From: Comamonas sp. lk
GTDB taxonomy: Bacteria > Pseudomonadota > Gammaproteobacteria > Burkholderiales > Burkholderiaceae_C
Reading direction: 5' to 3'
NCBI RefSeq assembly: GCF_900564145.1
Contig: NZ_UOOB01000002.1
Location: 496,001 to 560,000 of the forward strand
DNA length: 64,000 bases
The first letter of the stretch is position 1. Every line of letters starts with the position of its first letter. Under the pieces are notes generated by a model. The model was not told the origin of the DNA. It made no database searches and saw nothing but the letters and a program-made list of their open reading frames with translations. Below are positions 45,226-55,252 of this stretch, piece after piece. The translations under genes and the position numbers were made by a program.

Positions 45226-47007
45226 TCACTGCATCTGCTGCAGATTGCCGATGCGCACCAGCATCTCGGTGAACATCTGCATGTCCGTGCGCAGATCCGG
45301 CAGCTCCTGATACTCCAGCGCGTTGTGGGCCGTGTATTTCTTGCCGGGCATGGCCGGGCCGAAGTTGATGGCGTTGGGCATGAGCTTGGCCGTGGTGCTG
45401 CCTGCGGTAGGCACGGGCTTGGCATCCAGCCCCGTGGTGTCACCAAAGATATTGAGCAAGGTGCTCAGCCACGCGCCCTTGGGATCGCGGGCCATCCAGT
45501 TGCCCTGGGTGTACTGCACCGTCACCGCAACCTTGGCCGTATCGCTCCAGCGGGCAATGCCCTGCTCCACCTCGGCGCGCAGCTGCTCCGGCGTCCTGCC
45601 CCGCGGCATGCGCGCATTGGCCGTCACCTCCAGCTTGCCGTCCGCGGACTTGATGAGATTGGGCGACAGCGTCAGCGGGCCCATGAAATCATCGGCATAG
45701 TCAATGCCCAGCCGCTTACCCAGATAGTCCAGACCGAAAACACCGTTGATATAGCGCACGGCCTGGCTGTACTGATTGGGTTGCACCAATGCTGCGCCCT
45801 GCTCCGGCATCAGGCTCTGTTGCAGGAACAGCGCCAGGCGCGGCACGGGATTTACCCCTTCCTCAGGACGCGAGCCGTGAGCGGATGCACCGCTGACCTT
45901 GACCGTGAGCATGCCCTCGGCGCGCTGCACCTCGATGGCGAACTTTCCCTGCCCCTCGTGCCGACGCACAAACTCATCCTTTTCCTTCGAGAGCCGCTGC
46001 GCAATCTGATCCAGCGCAGCCGCATCGGTGGCGGAGACGGTGGCGGAAGCCGTCTGCGCAATGGAGTTGGCCGAGGCGGCACCGCTCATGGCGGTGATGG
46101 CGGGCTTGGCGGCATCCACGGCGACCTCCGCAAACAAGGCCTTGAGAGCGCCCGTGCCCTTTTCTGCAACCACGGCCGGGTACTTGCTATCCAGCACGAT
46201 GTTGTACTCCGGCAGCGAGGTCTTTCCCTGGTAGTACTTCATGGCATCGCCGCCGGTTTCCTCGGTGGTCTCTATCATCAGGCGAATGCTGCGCGAGAGC
46301 GGCAGACCGCTGTCCTTGACCGCCTTCATCGCATACAGCACGGTGGCGATAGAGCCCTTGTCGTCAATCGTGCCGCGCCCATAAAGCCGATCGCCCACGC
46401 GGGTGACCTGAAAAGGGTTGATCTGCTTGCCGTCCAGCACCCACTCGGCAGCCACCACCGGCACCACATCTGCATGGGTCAGAATGCCGAACTCGGTCGC
46501 CTCGCTGGCGCGGCTCGCCGCATTGGCAGGCAGCGTCACTTCAAAGATGCGGTTGTCCACATTGCGAAAGCGCAGCCCGAATTCGGCGGCCATGGATGCA
46601 ACGAGCTTGCCGAAGTCCAGGATGGCCGGACTTTCATGCGCAGGCACCTTGGGATCGCGCACCGTGGGCAGCGCCACCATGCGCTGCAGGCTTTGCAGCA
46701 CCGCAGCCTCCTGCGTCAGACGGTTGTATATCCCCAGCAATCGGGCGATATCCGCGAGCTCGCCCTCCGAAAGAGACTGACCACGTATGTAGTGCTGCAC
46801 GGCTGTTGCCACAATCGGTTCTGCCTTTGCGGCCTGTTGTGCAAAAGCCTTGAAGGATTTGGCCGGGGTCGGGGCGGACGATGCGATCAGTGCATCCAGC
46901 GCGGGTTTCTTCAAGGTCTGTGCCTGGATGGGCAGGCTGGTACCTGCCAGACCCAGAATCAGGCCGGCGGCTATGAGGGACAAAGAGGGCTTGCTGGATT
47001 GTTTCAT
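45226..47007 (-). CDS. Exported M20 family dipeptidase-like metallopeptidase
   Basis: A 593-aa protein with a signal peptide (about 1-29, PIQAQ). ILTHADVVPV and YGRGTIDDKGS carry the M20A metal site, and IETTEETGGDAMKYY the catalytic Glu pair. The length, over 100 residues more than usual, comes from a long N-terminal helical segment and an insert with low-complexity Ala/Ser near 310-345. PepV-like dipeptidase activity in the periplasm is inferred. The second M20 gene, 41 bp away, faces it. Confidence 0.87.
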   Translation of the reverse strand: MKQSSKPSLSLIAAGLILGLAGTSLPIQAQTLKKPALDALIASSAPTPAKSFKAFAQQAAKAEPIVATAVQHYIRGQSLSEGELADIARLLGIYNRLTQEAAVLQSLQRMVALPTVRDPKVPAHESPAILDFGKLVASMAAEFGLRFRNVDNRIFEVTLPANAASRASEATEFGILTHADVVPVVAAEWVLDGKQINPFQVTRVGDRLYGRGTIDDKGSIATVLYAMKAVKDSGLPLSRSIRLMIETTEETGGDAMKYYQGKTSLPEYNIVLDSKYPAVVAEKGTGALKALFAEVAVDAAKPAITAMSGAASANSIAQTASATVSATDAAALDQIAQRLSKEKDEFVRRHEGQGKFAIEVQRAEGMLTVKVSGASAHGSRPEEGVNPVPRLALFLQQSLMPEQGAALVQPNQYSQAVRYINGVFGLDYLGKRLGIDYADDFMGPLTLSPNLIKSADGKLEVTANARMPRGRTPEQLRAEVEQGIARWSDTAKVAVTVQYTQGNWMARDPKGAWLSTLLNIFGDTTGLDAKPVPTAGSTTAKLMPNAINFGPAMPGKKYTAHNALEYQELPDLRTDMQMFTEMLVRIGNLQQMQ

Positions 47008-47061
47008 GAACAGCTCTTATAGGAATCGTGGTGACGGATGGGGTCGCAGGCCGGGCCTTGC

Positions 47062-47511
47062 CTAGGCCTGCGGCTCCATGCGCAGGGGAATGGTCACGGG
47101 CCCGTCATTGACCAGATGCACCTGCATGTCGGCGGCGAACTCGCCGGTCTGCACCAGGGGGTGGGCGGCACGGGCCTGATCCACGAAGTAGTGGTACAGG
47201 CGCCGGCCTTCATCGGGCGCGGCGGCGGCGGTGAAGCTGGGACGGTTGCCGCCTCGGGTGTCGGCGGCCAGCGTGAACTGGCTGACGATGAGCAGGCCGC
47301 AGCCCACATCCTGCAGGCTGAGGTTCATCTTGCCGTCCGCGTCGCTGAAGATGCGCAGCTTGAGCAGCTTGGTCAGCAACCTGTCGGCCTCGGCTTCGCT
47401 GTCGCCACGCTCGGCACAGACCAGCACCAGCAAGCCTTGCTCGATCTGGCCTATGACCTGGCCGTCCACCTGCACCTGCGCGCTTTTCACGCGCTGTATC
47501 ACGCTCATCAT
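47062..47511 (-). CDS. dtd: D-aminoacyl-tRNA deacylase
   Basis: A 149-aa proofreading enzyme that removes D-amino acids (and glycine) from tRNA. The active-site motifs [17 protein letters not shown] and NDGPVTIPL (the GP cross-subunit motif) are intact. Two tandem ATGs mark the start; either is possible. The family opening [15 protein letters not shown] is present. Confidence 0.95.
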   Translation of the reverse strand: MMSVIQRVKSAQVQVDGQVIGQIEQGLLVLVCAERGDSEAEADRLLTKLLKLRIFSDADGKMNLSLQDVGCGLLIVSQFTLAADTRGGNRPSFTAAAAPDEGRRLYHYFVDQARAAHPLVQTGEFAADMQVHLVNDGPVTIPLRMEPQA

Positions 47512-47590
47512 GAAGAGAGACTTTCGAAATATTAGCTATTGATTTTGAATTCCAACCGCACACCAACAATAGGCTACAGACGGTTTTGAC

Positions 47591-48544
47591 TCAAATTTCG
47601 GATGCACAGACGGCGCGAGTATCGCCGGCTTCGCTATGGGTTTCCATGCCCATGGGCAGCAGCTCTATGCGGGCATACAGACCGGGCACCGCCTGGAGCA
47701 GCGCCGCCTCGATCTCGGAACGCAGCTGCGCCGCCTGGCGCACCGTCCAGGCCTCCGGCACATGCATATGCAGATCGACAAAGCTGCGCTCGCCGGCCTG
47801 GCGGGTGGTGAGATTGTCGAACTGCACCTCATGCGCTGCCGCATGCTGCTGCAGCACGGCGTGAATGCGTTCGATGGAGTCGGCATCCAGCGCCTTGTCC
47901 ATCAAGCCCTGCGATGACTGCCAGACCAGCTGGGCACCTTGCACAAAGATATTGCACGCCACGGCCATGGCCACGGCCGCATCCAGCCACAGCCAGCCCG
48001 TCCACTGGGCGGCCAGCAATCCCAGCACCACGCCCACCGAAGTCCAGACATCGGTCAACAGATGGCGGGCATCGCCTTCCAGCGCCATGGAGCGGTGCAC
48101 TTTGGCCGAGCGAAACATGACCCAGGCCAGAGCGCCATTGAAGCCGGTGCTGATCAACGACAGCAGCAAGCCCCAGCTCAGCTGCTCCAGCGGCTGGGGA
48201 TGCCATAGCCGAAGCGCCGCAGCCCAGACAATGGCCACGCTGGCACCCATGACCAGAATGCCTTCAAAGCCCGCAGAGAAATATTCGGCCTTGTGGTGGC
48301 CGTAAGGGTGGTCTTCGTCGGCCGGACGGGCGGCAATCGTCACCATGGCCAGAGCAAACACCGCGCCGCCCAGGTTGACAAAGGATTCCAGCGCATCCGA
48401 CAACAGACTGACCGATCCGGTCAGCCACCAGGCCAGGGTCTTGAACACAATGGTCAGCAATGCCACGGCCACCGATGCCCGCAGCAGCTGGCGCGGCTGC
48501 AACCAGGCTGAAGCACGGCCCGCAAACCAAGACGATGAGCTCAT
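47591..48544 (-). CDS. Cation diffusion facilitator (CDF) metal exporter
   Basis: A 317-aa inner-membrane antiporter of the CDF family. Helix 2 has SVSLLSDALES and helix 5 carries DARHLLTDVWTSVGV, which together supply the metal-site residues (S/D and H/D). The cytoplasmic C-terminal domain from about residue 205 is ferritin-like, with GERSFVDLHMHVPE. DHPYGHHKAEY is the family's interhelical loop. The metal could be Zn2+, Fe2+ or Mn2+; the D/H pattern favours Zn2+ or Fe2+. Confidence 0.9.
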   Translation of the reverse strand: MSSSSWFAGRASAWLQPRQLLRASVAVALLTIVFKTLAWWLTGSVSLLSDALESFVNLGGAVFALAMVTIAARPADEDHPYGHHKAEYFSAGFEGILVMGASVAIVWAAALRLWHPQPLEQLSWGLLLSLISTGFNGALAWVMFRSAKVHRSMALEGDARHLLTDVWTSVGVVLGLLAAQWTGWLWLDAAVAMAVACNIFVQGAQLVWQSSQGLMDKALDADSIERIHAVLQQHAAAHEVQFDNLTTRQAGERSFVDLHMHVPEAWTVRQAAQLRSEIEAALLQAVPGLYARIELLPMGMETHSEAGDTRAVCASEI

Positions 48545-48660
48545 ACCCTTTTTTTCTCCCGCTGTGGTAACAATGCCGCTTTCGCCAAGCTGGACAACAC
48601 TCTGGCGCTGTTAAATTTGTACCGATTCGGCTATAACCTCTGGCAAAAACAGGGAGGCGA

Positions 48661-50730
48661 ATGCCTGAGATTCTCAACGCGCAGCAGTCAGACAGTCAGG
48701 ACGCCTTGCTACGGCTGATCGCTGACACCGTTCCTGCCATGCTGGCCTATTTTGATGCAGCCACCATGGCTTGCCGCTTTGCCAACGCTAGTTACGCCGA
48801 GTACTTCGGCTTCTCTCAGCAGGAGATTGTAGGCAAGACCGTGCGCGAGATTGCAGGGGAAGCGGTCTGGAACCAGATCCGATCGTCCCTGCCCATGAAC
48901 AATCCTTCGGTCACCGACTCCGTGCGCTATAGCCGCCAGGTGGTAAGGGCCGACCACAGCATTCAGCACATAGAAACCGTGCTGCGCCCCCATAGCGAAA
49001 ACGGCGTGTTGCAGGGCATGGTGGCCCTGGTCACCGATGTCAGCCACCACCACCAGGTCATGCAGAAACTGCAGGCCAGCGAGGAGCGCATGCGCCGCTT
49101 TGCCTCGGTGACGACGGAAGCCATTGCCATGCACCGCGAGGGCCTGGTCATCGACGGCAACACGGCACTGACGCAGCTGCTGGGCTACAGCCTGCCCGAG
49201 CTGCTCCAAAACCCCATCCTCGACTATGTCGCCCCGGAATATCAGCTGTCTGCACTGCAGACCATGCGCAACGAACGCGAGGAGCGCCACGAGTCGGTAC
49301 TGATCCACAAGAACGGCCAGCGCATTCCGGTGGAGGTGCAGGGCAAGAGCATGCCCAGCGACGAAGGAGATTTTCGCCTCGTCGTGTTTCGCGACATGAC
49401 GGCCAGCCACCTGGCCAGAGAGCATATGAACTTTCTGGCTCAGCATGACTTGCTGACCCAGCTACCCAATCGCGCACGGCTCAACGAGTTGATGACGCAG
49501 GCGATTGCACTGGCCGGCCAGCAGCAGTCGAGGCTGTCGGTGCTCAGCATTGATCTGCATCAGTTCAAGGCCATCAACGACTCGCTGAGCCACCAGGCCG
49601 GCGATCTGGTGCTGTGCGAGATCGCCAGACGGCTGCGCAGCAGCACCGGCAAGCTCGATCTGGTGGCGCGGGTGGGCGGCGATGATTTCGTGGTGGTCCT
49701 GACCGGCAGCCCCACGCTGCTGGAGACCGAGGCCCTGGCCGCCAAACTCAGAGCCGTCATTGAAGCGCCTTGCGAGATCGAAGGCACGCAGCTGATCGTT
49801 TCGCCCAGCATGGGCGTTGCCATCTACCCCAAGGATGGCGAAAGCCCCGAGGTCTTGCTGAGCAATGCCGAGGCCGCCATGCATATGGCCAAGTCCGAGG
49901 GACGCAGCATGGTGCAGTTCTACACCCCCATGCTGGAAGGCCGTGCCACGCGCATGCTGATGCAGGAGCAGATGCTGCGCACCGCGGTGGACAACGGCGA
50001 CTTTGAGCTGCACTACCAGCCCCAGACTTTCACGGCCAACGGCCAGCTGGCGGGGTTCGAGGCCCTGGTACGCTGGCGCCATCCGCACCGGGGGCTGGTG
50101 CCGCCCGGCGAGTTCATAGGCTTTGCCGAGAACCGCGGCCTGATTGCGGCCGTGGACCGTTGGGTGATGCGCCAGGCCTGTATTCAGGCCAAGGCCTGGC
50201 AGCGCGAAGGACTTCCCGCCGTGCCGATTGCCGTCAATCTTTCGCCCCAGGAGTTTCGCGAGCGCGATGTGGCGCGCGAGGTGGCCGAGGTCCTGCATGA
50301 AACAGGGCTGGAGGCCCGCTACCTGCACATCGAACTGACCGAGACCACGCTGATGCAGTCCAGCGGGCAGATGCCGGAGACGCTCAAGGCGCTCAAGGCG
50401 CTGGGCGTAGGCCTGGCCATCGACGACTTCGGCACCGGCTACTCCTCGCTGGCCTATTTGCGCCGCCATCCCATAGACACGCTCAAGATCGATCGTTCCT
50501 TCGTCACCGACATCTCGCACAACCCCGATGCCAGGGCCATTGTCAATGCCATCATTCAGATGGGACGCAGCCTGAACCTGAACATCGTGGCCGAGGGCGT
50601 GGAAACCGCTGCCCAGCTGGCTTTGTTGAGGCAACTGGGCTGTGCCATGATGCAAGGCTATCTGGTATCGCTTCCGCTGCCGGCAGAACAGGCCAAGGCC
50701 TGGATGTCGCAGCACTGTCACTTGCTATAA
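48661..50730 (+). CDS. PAS-PAS-GGDEF-EAL cyclic di-GMP signalling protein
   Basis: A 689-aa cytosolic protein. Two PAS domains span about 15-130 and 140-255. The GGDEF domain follows, with the signature altered to GGDDF near 339-343. The EAL domain has E467 in FEALVRW, ELTETTL, DDFGTGYSSLAYL, KIDRSFV and AEGVET, so it looks catalytically complete. A c-di-GMP phosphodiesterase is the most likely role, with the GGDDF possibly impaired or a GTP sensor. No transmembrane helix is seen. GGGAGG precedes the ATG. Confidence 0.9.
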   Translation: MPEILNAQQSDSQDALLRLIADTVPAMLAYFDAATMACRFANASYAEYFGFSQQEIVGKTVREIAGEAVWNQIRSSLPMNNPSVTDSVRYSRQVVRADHSIQHIETVLRPHSENGVLQGMVALVTDVSHHHQVMQKLQASEERMRRFASVTTEAIAMHREGLVIDGNTALTQLLGYSLPELLQNPILDYVAPEYQLSALQTMRNEREERHESVLIHKNGQRIPVEVQGKSMPSDEGDFRLVVFRDMTASHLAREHMNFLAQHDLLTQLPNRARLNELMTQAIALAGQQQSRLSVLSIDLHQFKAINDSLSHQAGDLVLCEIARRLRSSTGKLDLVARVGGDDFVVVLTGSPTLLETEALAAKLRAVIEAPCEIEGTQLIVSPSMGVAIYPKDGESPEVLLSNAEAAMHMAKSEGRSMVQFYTPMLEGRATRMLMQEQMLRTAVDNGDFELHYQPQTFTANGQLAGFEALVRWRHPHRGLVPPGEFIGFAENRGLIAAVDRWVMRQACIQAKAWQREGLPAVPIAVNLSPQEFRERDVAREVAEVLHETGLEARYLHIELTETTLMQSSGQMPETLKALKALGVGLAIDDFGTGYSSLAYLRRHPIDTLKIDRSFVTDISHNPDARAIVNAIIQMGRSLNLNIVAEGVETAAQLALLRQLGCAMMQGYLVSLPLPAEQAKAWMSQHCHLL

Positions 50731-50742
50731 AGACAATAGTGC

Positions 50743-52236
50743 ATGGCCTCGAATTTCTCTACCTCTTCCCATAAAACGAGCACAAGCTTGCACACGGATG
50801 CCCAGCAGGCGCTGGCCCATATCCAGCAGCTTTACCGCGAACAAATCGAGCATTTGCGCGCAGCCATGCAGCGCTTTGTGGCGGGTGAGACGCCGGCGGT
50901 ACCCACCCATGCCTACTATCCGTTTGTGCGCATCAAGACCACCACCGTGGCGCGTGCGGACACCAAGCTCACCTACGGCTTTGTGGAAGGCCCCGGCATT
51001 TATGAGGCCACGCTGACCCGGCCCGATCTGTTTGCCGATTACTTTGGCGAGCAGCTGCGCCTGCTGATTGCCCACCACCAGGTACCGCTGGAAGTGGGCT
51101 TGAGCGAAAAACCCATTCCCATCCACTTCTCGTTTGCCGACAACGACCATATCGAAGGCTCGCTCTCGCCCGAGCGGCGCCTGCTGATGCGCGATGTGTT
51201 CGATCTGCCCGATCTGGAAGCCATGGACGACGGCATCGCCAACGGCACCTGGCGCCCCCAGCCCGGCGAGGCCCTGCCGCTGTCGCTCTTCACCGCACCA
51301 CGGGTGGACTATTCGCTGCACCGCCTGCGCCACTACACCGGCACCGCGCCCGAGTGGTTTCAGAACTTTGTGCTGTTTACCAACTACCAGTTCTACATCG
51401 ACGAATTCATTCGCCTGGGCCATGCCGAAATGGCCAAGGAAGACAGCGACTACATTGCCTTTGTCGAGCCTGGCAATGTGGTCACGCGCCGCAAGGGCCT
51501 GCCTGCCGAGGCGGTGGACGAACTGGGCAATGCCCCGCCGCGCCTGCCCCAGATGCCCGGCTACCACCTGGTGCGTGCCGACACCAGCGGCATCACCATG
51601 GTCAATATCGGAGTCGGCCCGGCCAATGCCAAAACGATCACCGATCACATCGCCGTGCTGCGCCCCCATGCATGGATGATGCTGGGCCACTGCGCCGGCC
51701 TGCGCAACAGCCAGCAGCTGGGCGACTATGTGCTGGCACACGCCTATGTACGCGAAGACCATGTGCTGGATGCCGAGCTGCCGCTGTGGGTACCGATTCC
51801 GGCCCTGGCCGAAATCCAGCTGGCGCTGCAACAGGCCGTGGCCGATGTCACCCAGATGGAGCATTCCGAGCTCAAGCGCATCATGCGCACGGGCACGGTG
51901 GCCAGCACGGACAACCGCAACTGGGAGCTGCTGCCGGACAATCTGCCGCAAAAGCGCTTCAGCCAGAGCCGTGCCGTGGCGCTGGACATGGAGTCGGCCA
52001 CCATTGCGGCCAACGGCTTCCGTTTCCGCGTGCCCTACGGCACCTTGCTGTGCGTCAGCGACAAGCCCTTGCACGGCGAAATCAAGCTGCCCGGCATGGC
52101 CAACCACTTTTACCGGGAACGCGTAGACCAGCACCTGCGTATCGGTATGCGCGCTGTGGACATACTGCGCGAAGGCGGCACCAATCGCTTGCACAGCCGT
52201 AAGCTGCGCAGCTTCGACGAAGTCGCCTTCCAGTAA
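50743..52236 (+). CDS. amn: AMP nucleosidase
   Basis: A 497-aa enzyme that splits AMP into adenine and ribose 5-phosphate and so helps set adenylate pools. The length and the phosphorylase-like C-terminal domain (MVNIGVGPANAKTITDHIAVLRPH and DMESATIAANGFRF) match Amn. The N-terminal regulatory domain spans about 1-180. It starts 12 bp after the EAL gene and ends 11 bp before the GGDEF-like gene. Confidence 0.93.
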   Translation: MASNFSTSSHKTSTSLHTDAQQALAHIQQLYREQIEHLRAAMQRFVAGETPAVPTHAYYPFVRIKTTTVARADTKLTYGFVEGPGIYEATLTRPDLFADYFGEQLRLLIAHHQVPLEVGLSEKPIPIHFSFADNDHIEGSLSPERRLLMRDVFDLPDLEAMDDGIANGTWRPQPGEALPLSLFTAPRVDYSLHRLRHYTGTAPEWFQNFVLFTNYQFYIDEFIRLGHAEMAKEDSDYIAFVEPGNVVTRRKGLPAEAVDELGNAPPRLPQMPGYHLVRADTSGITMVNIGVGPANAKTITDHIAVLRPHAWMMLGHCAGLRNSQQLGDYVLAHAYVREDHVLDAELPLWVPIPALAEIQLALQQAVADVTQMEHSELKRIMRTGTVASTDNRNWELLPDNLPQKRFSQSRAVALDMESATIAANGFRFRVPYGTLLCVSDKPLHGEIKLPGMANHFYRERVDQHLRIGMRAVDILREGGTNRLHSRKLRSFDEVAFQ

Positions 52237-52247
52237 CTCTTTGCCAC

Positions 52248-53456
52248 ATGCCCGGGCCGGATTTTTTTACCATCGCCATGGTGGTGGCCATCAATTTGAT
52301 GGTCATCGCCATCGCCCTGCCCTGGCTGCTGGATCAGAAACTCACCTATGGCGCCCGCCATGCGCAGCGCTATTTCCTGCTGCAAGGCCTGGCCTGGCTG
52401 GCCGGCATTGCCGAGCTGTACTTTGACACCAGCGTCTGGGGCAAGCCGCTGTCAACGCTTGCCATTCTTTGCGCCACGCTGGTGCAATGGGAGCTAAGCC
52501 GCTCCTTGGCGGGCTGGCTGGGCCCACGCCACCGGGCCCTTGACCATGGCTTGCGCATACTGAGCGTGATCGGTGTGCTGGGCTATCTGGTCACCATCCA
52601 TTCACCGGCACAAAGACTGGCCTGGTTCAGCACCATCAATGGAATGTGTGCCGTGCTGGTCGGCTGCATGGCCCTGTTTCCCCGCAAGCCCCAAACCCGG
52701 GTCTGGCGCTACACCGTGTTCGGCATCGAAGTATCTCTGGGCCTGGCCGTGATGTCGGCAGGCCTGACCCAGCCTTACGAGTCCTGGGCCCAGATGCTCA
52801 CGGCAGACTCCGGCCTGCACCCTGCCCTGGGCCTGATGACGCCCATCTGCGGCAGCTTGCTGATGCTGGCCACGCTATGGGCGCTGCGCGAGGAGCTCAA
52901 GCGAAATCAGAACAGCCGCCCCGATGACTGGGCCGGCCTGCCCCAGCGCAAGGCCCTGGAGCGCCAGGGCCAGGCCATGCTGGAACGGGCCCAGCGCGAC
53001 AAGCTGCCGCTGGCATTCGTGATGCTGGATATGGATCACTTCTACCGCGTCAACCAGGAGCGCGGCTATGCCGTGGGTGATGAAGCCCTGCAGCTGCTGT
53101 CGAGAATTCTGCAAAAGCATATTCGCTGCAACGAAGTGATAGCGCGCTGGCAAGGCCAGGCCTTGTGCATGCTGCTGCATGCCGATGCGGCCGGCGTGCA
53201 GTCGCTGTGCGCGCGCCTGCAATCGGCCATGCAACTGGGCGCGCAGTATGAATTGCAGGTGGATCTGAGCTTCAGCGCGGGCTGCGCTCTGGTGTCCGAG
53301 GTCTGGGAGCAGCTGAGCATCGAAGATCTGGCCCGGCACGCAGAAAATGCTTTGCAGGACGCCAAGCGTCTGGGCCGCGGCCGCTGGGAATTCGTCACCC
53401 TGCAGGTCGCTGAAATACCTTTGCCCCGGACCATGCCCCTGCCTTTTGGCGGCTGA
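52248..53456 (+). CDS. Membrane protein with degenerate GGDEF domain
   Basis: A 402-aa protein with about six N-terminal helices (residues 8-225) and a GGDEF-type fold from about 240. FVMLDMDHFYRVNQERGYAVGD preserves the metal-binding and nucleotide helices. The catalytic loop, normally GGDEF, reads WQGQALCML near residue 300, so diguanylate cyclase activity should be lost. An inhibitory or receptor role is inferred. It is co-directional with amn (11 bp). Confidence 0.85.
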   Translation: MPGPDFFTIAMVVAINLMVIAIALPWLLDQKLTYGARHAQRYFLLQGLAWLAGIAELYFDTSVWGKPLSTLAILCATLVQWELSRSLAGWLGPRHRALDHGLRILSVIGVLGYLVTIHSPAQRLAWFSTINGMCAVLVGCMALFPRKPQTRVWRYTVFGIEVSLGLAVMSAGLTQPYESWAQMLTADSGLHPALGLMTPICGSLLMLATLWALREELKRNQNSRPDDWAGLPQRKALERQGQAMLERAQRDKLPLAFVMLDMDHFYRVNQERGYAVGDEALQLLSRILQKHIRCNEVIARWQGQALCMLLHADAAGVQSLCARLQSAMQLGAQYELQVDLSFSAGCALVSEVWEQLSIEDLARHAENALQDAKRLGRGRWEFVTLQVAEIPLPRTMPLPFGG

Positions 53457-53458
53457 AC

Positions 53459-55051
53459 CTAGCGCCAGTCTCCGCGGATCAGATCTGCGGCTTTTTCCGC
53501 CAACATGATGACCGGCGCATTGGTATTGCCGCTGACGGTGCGCGGCATCACCGAGGCATCCACCACCCGCAAGCCCTGCATGCCGTGCACGCGCAGTTTG
53601 GCATCCACCACGTCCAGCTCCCCCGGCCCCATGCGGCAGCTGCCCACCGGGTGGTAGATGGTGTCAGCGTAGTTGCGGATGAACTGCTCGATCTCGGCCT
53701 CGCTTTGGGCCTGGGCTGAAGCTGCATATTCCTTGCCGCCCAGGCCGGCCAGCGCCGGTTGGCCCAGGATGTCGCGCATGCGCTGCACGCCGCGAATCAT
53801 GCGCGGCATGTCCTCCTCATGGCTGAAGAACCCCGGATCTATCAGCGGCAGCGCCCGCGCATCGGCGCTTGCCAGCCGCACGCTACCCCGGCTTTGCGGC
53901 TGCAGCAGACAGACATGGCAGGAATAGCCATGGCCTAACACCGTCTTGCGCCCATGATCCACCAGCTTGCCCACCACAAAATGCAGTTGCAGATCGGGCG
54001 CCGCTTCCTGTGGCTGGCTGCGGATAAAGCCGCCGGCCTCGGCAAAATTGCTGGTCAGCATGCCGCGTCGCTCACGCGTCCACTGGACCACACCCCGGCA
54101 GAGATGCTTGATGCCGGTCAGCGAAATGCCAAAGCTGTCGGTCAGTTGCGGTGCATCCACCACCTGCACCACATCGGGGTGATCATGCAAATGCAGGCCC
54201 ACACCCGGCAGATGGTGAGCCACCTTGATGCTCAGCTGCTGCAGATGCTGACCCGGCCCAATGCCCGAAAGCATGAGCAGCTGCGGCGATTGCAGCGCCC
54301 CGGCACACAGCAGCACCTCGCGGCGGCAACGCAGCTGCCTGACCTGCCCGCCCTGCTCGTACTCCACGCCCACCGCCTGGCGGTCTTCCAACAAAATACG
54401 CAACACCCTGGCCCGGGTGATGACCTCCAGATTGGGGCGCTGGCGCACCGGCGTCAGATAGGCTTTGGCAGCGCTGCAGCGCTCGCCTTGGTGGTGGGTG
54501 ACCTGGTACAGGCCCACGCCCTCCTGGGTAGGTCCGTTGAAATCCCGGTTGTGCACCTGCCCGGCCTGGACACCGGCCTGCACAAAAGCCAGGGCCAAAG
54601 GGTTGGGATCGCACAGGTCGGACACATGCAGCGGGCCCCGGCTGCCATGCAGCGCATCCGCGGCACGCGTGTTGTTCTCGGCCTTGATGAAATAGGGAAA
54701 AACATCGCTCCAGCCCCAACCGGGATTGCCTTGAGCGCTCCAATATTCATAGTCCTGGGGTTGGCCACGCATATAAATCATGGCATTGATGGAGCTGGAA
54801 CCACCCAGCACCTTGCCGCGCGGCTGATAGCCCTGCCGGCCGTTGAGGCCGGGCTGGGGCACGGTGCTCATGGACCAGTTACAGGTTTTTTGCTTGGCCA
54901 TCAGCGCCAGCCCTGCCGGGCAGTGGATCAGCACGCTGCGGTCTTCGCCCCCGGCTTCCAGCAGGGTGACGCTCACCTCGGGGTCCTCGCTCAGCCTTGC
55001 CGCCAGCACCGAGCCCGCCGAACCCGCACCAATCACCAGAAAGTCACGCAT
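53459..55051 (-). CDS. GMC family FAD oxidoreductase (choline/alcohol dehydrogenase-like)
   Basis: A 530-aa flavoprotein. GAGSAGS (8-14) binds FAD and GKVLGGSSSINAMIYMRG is the GMC signature 1. A His/Asn pair near YHPVGSCRMG and NTNAPVIMLAEKAAD completes the C-terminal active site. Length and motifs fit choline, polyethylene-glycol or alkanol dehydrogenases. No betaine aldehyde dehydrogenase gene is next to it, so choline is not favoured. Confidence 0.9.
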   Translation of the reverse strand: MRDFLVIGAGSAGSVLAARLSEDPEVSVTLLEAGGEDRSVLIHCPAGLALMAKQKTCNWSMSTVPQPGLNGRQGYQPRGKVLGGSSSINAMIYMRGQPQDYEYWSAQGNPGWGWSDVFPYFIKAENNTRAADALHGSRGPLHVSDLCDPNPLALAFVQAGVQAGQVHNRDFNGPTQEGVGLYQVTHHQGERCSAAKAYLTPVRQRPNLEVITRARVLRILLEDRQAVGVEYEQGGQVRQLRCRREVLLCAGALQSPQLLMLSGIGPGQHLQQLSIKVAHHLPGVGLHLHDHPDVVQVVDAPQLTDSFGISLTGIKHLCRGVVQWTRERRGMLTSNFAEAGGFIRSQPQEAAPDLQLHFVVGKLVDHGRKTVLGHGYSCHVCLLQPQSRGSVRLASADARALPLIDPGFFSHEEDMPRMIRGVQRMRDILGQPALAGLGGKEYAASAQAQSEAEIEQFIRNYADTIYHPVGSCRMGPGELDVVDAKLRVHGMQGLRVVDASVMPRTVSGNTNAPVIMLAEKAADLIRGDWR

Positions 55052-55252
55052 GCCTGTGCTCCCGTTTGAGAGTCACATTCTGGACGCCTGCCTGCACCGC
55101 CAAAAGGCGTGTAAACGCCAGCAGAGGGCCGGACCCAGTCGCCGGTTTTACCCATATCACGCCAAGCATGCCCGACTATGCCGAAAGTGCCGCCGAACCC
55201 GGCTAACATTTTCGGGTTCGACTCAATTGACAAACAAGGAGACTCAAGCGTT

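Noticed and set aside
45325..47022. Long rightward open frame opposite the 593-aa M20 peptidase
   Set aside because: Antisense shadow; the peptidase strand has intact catalytic motifs and a signal peptide.
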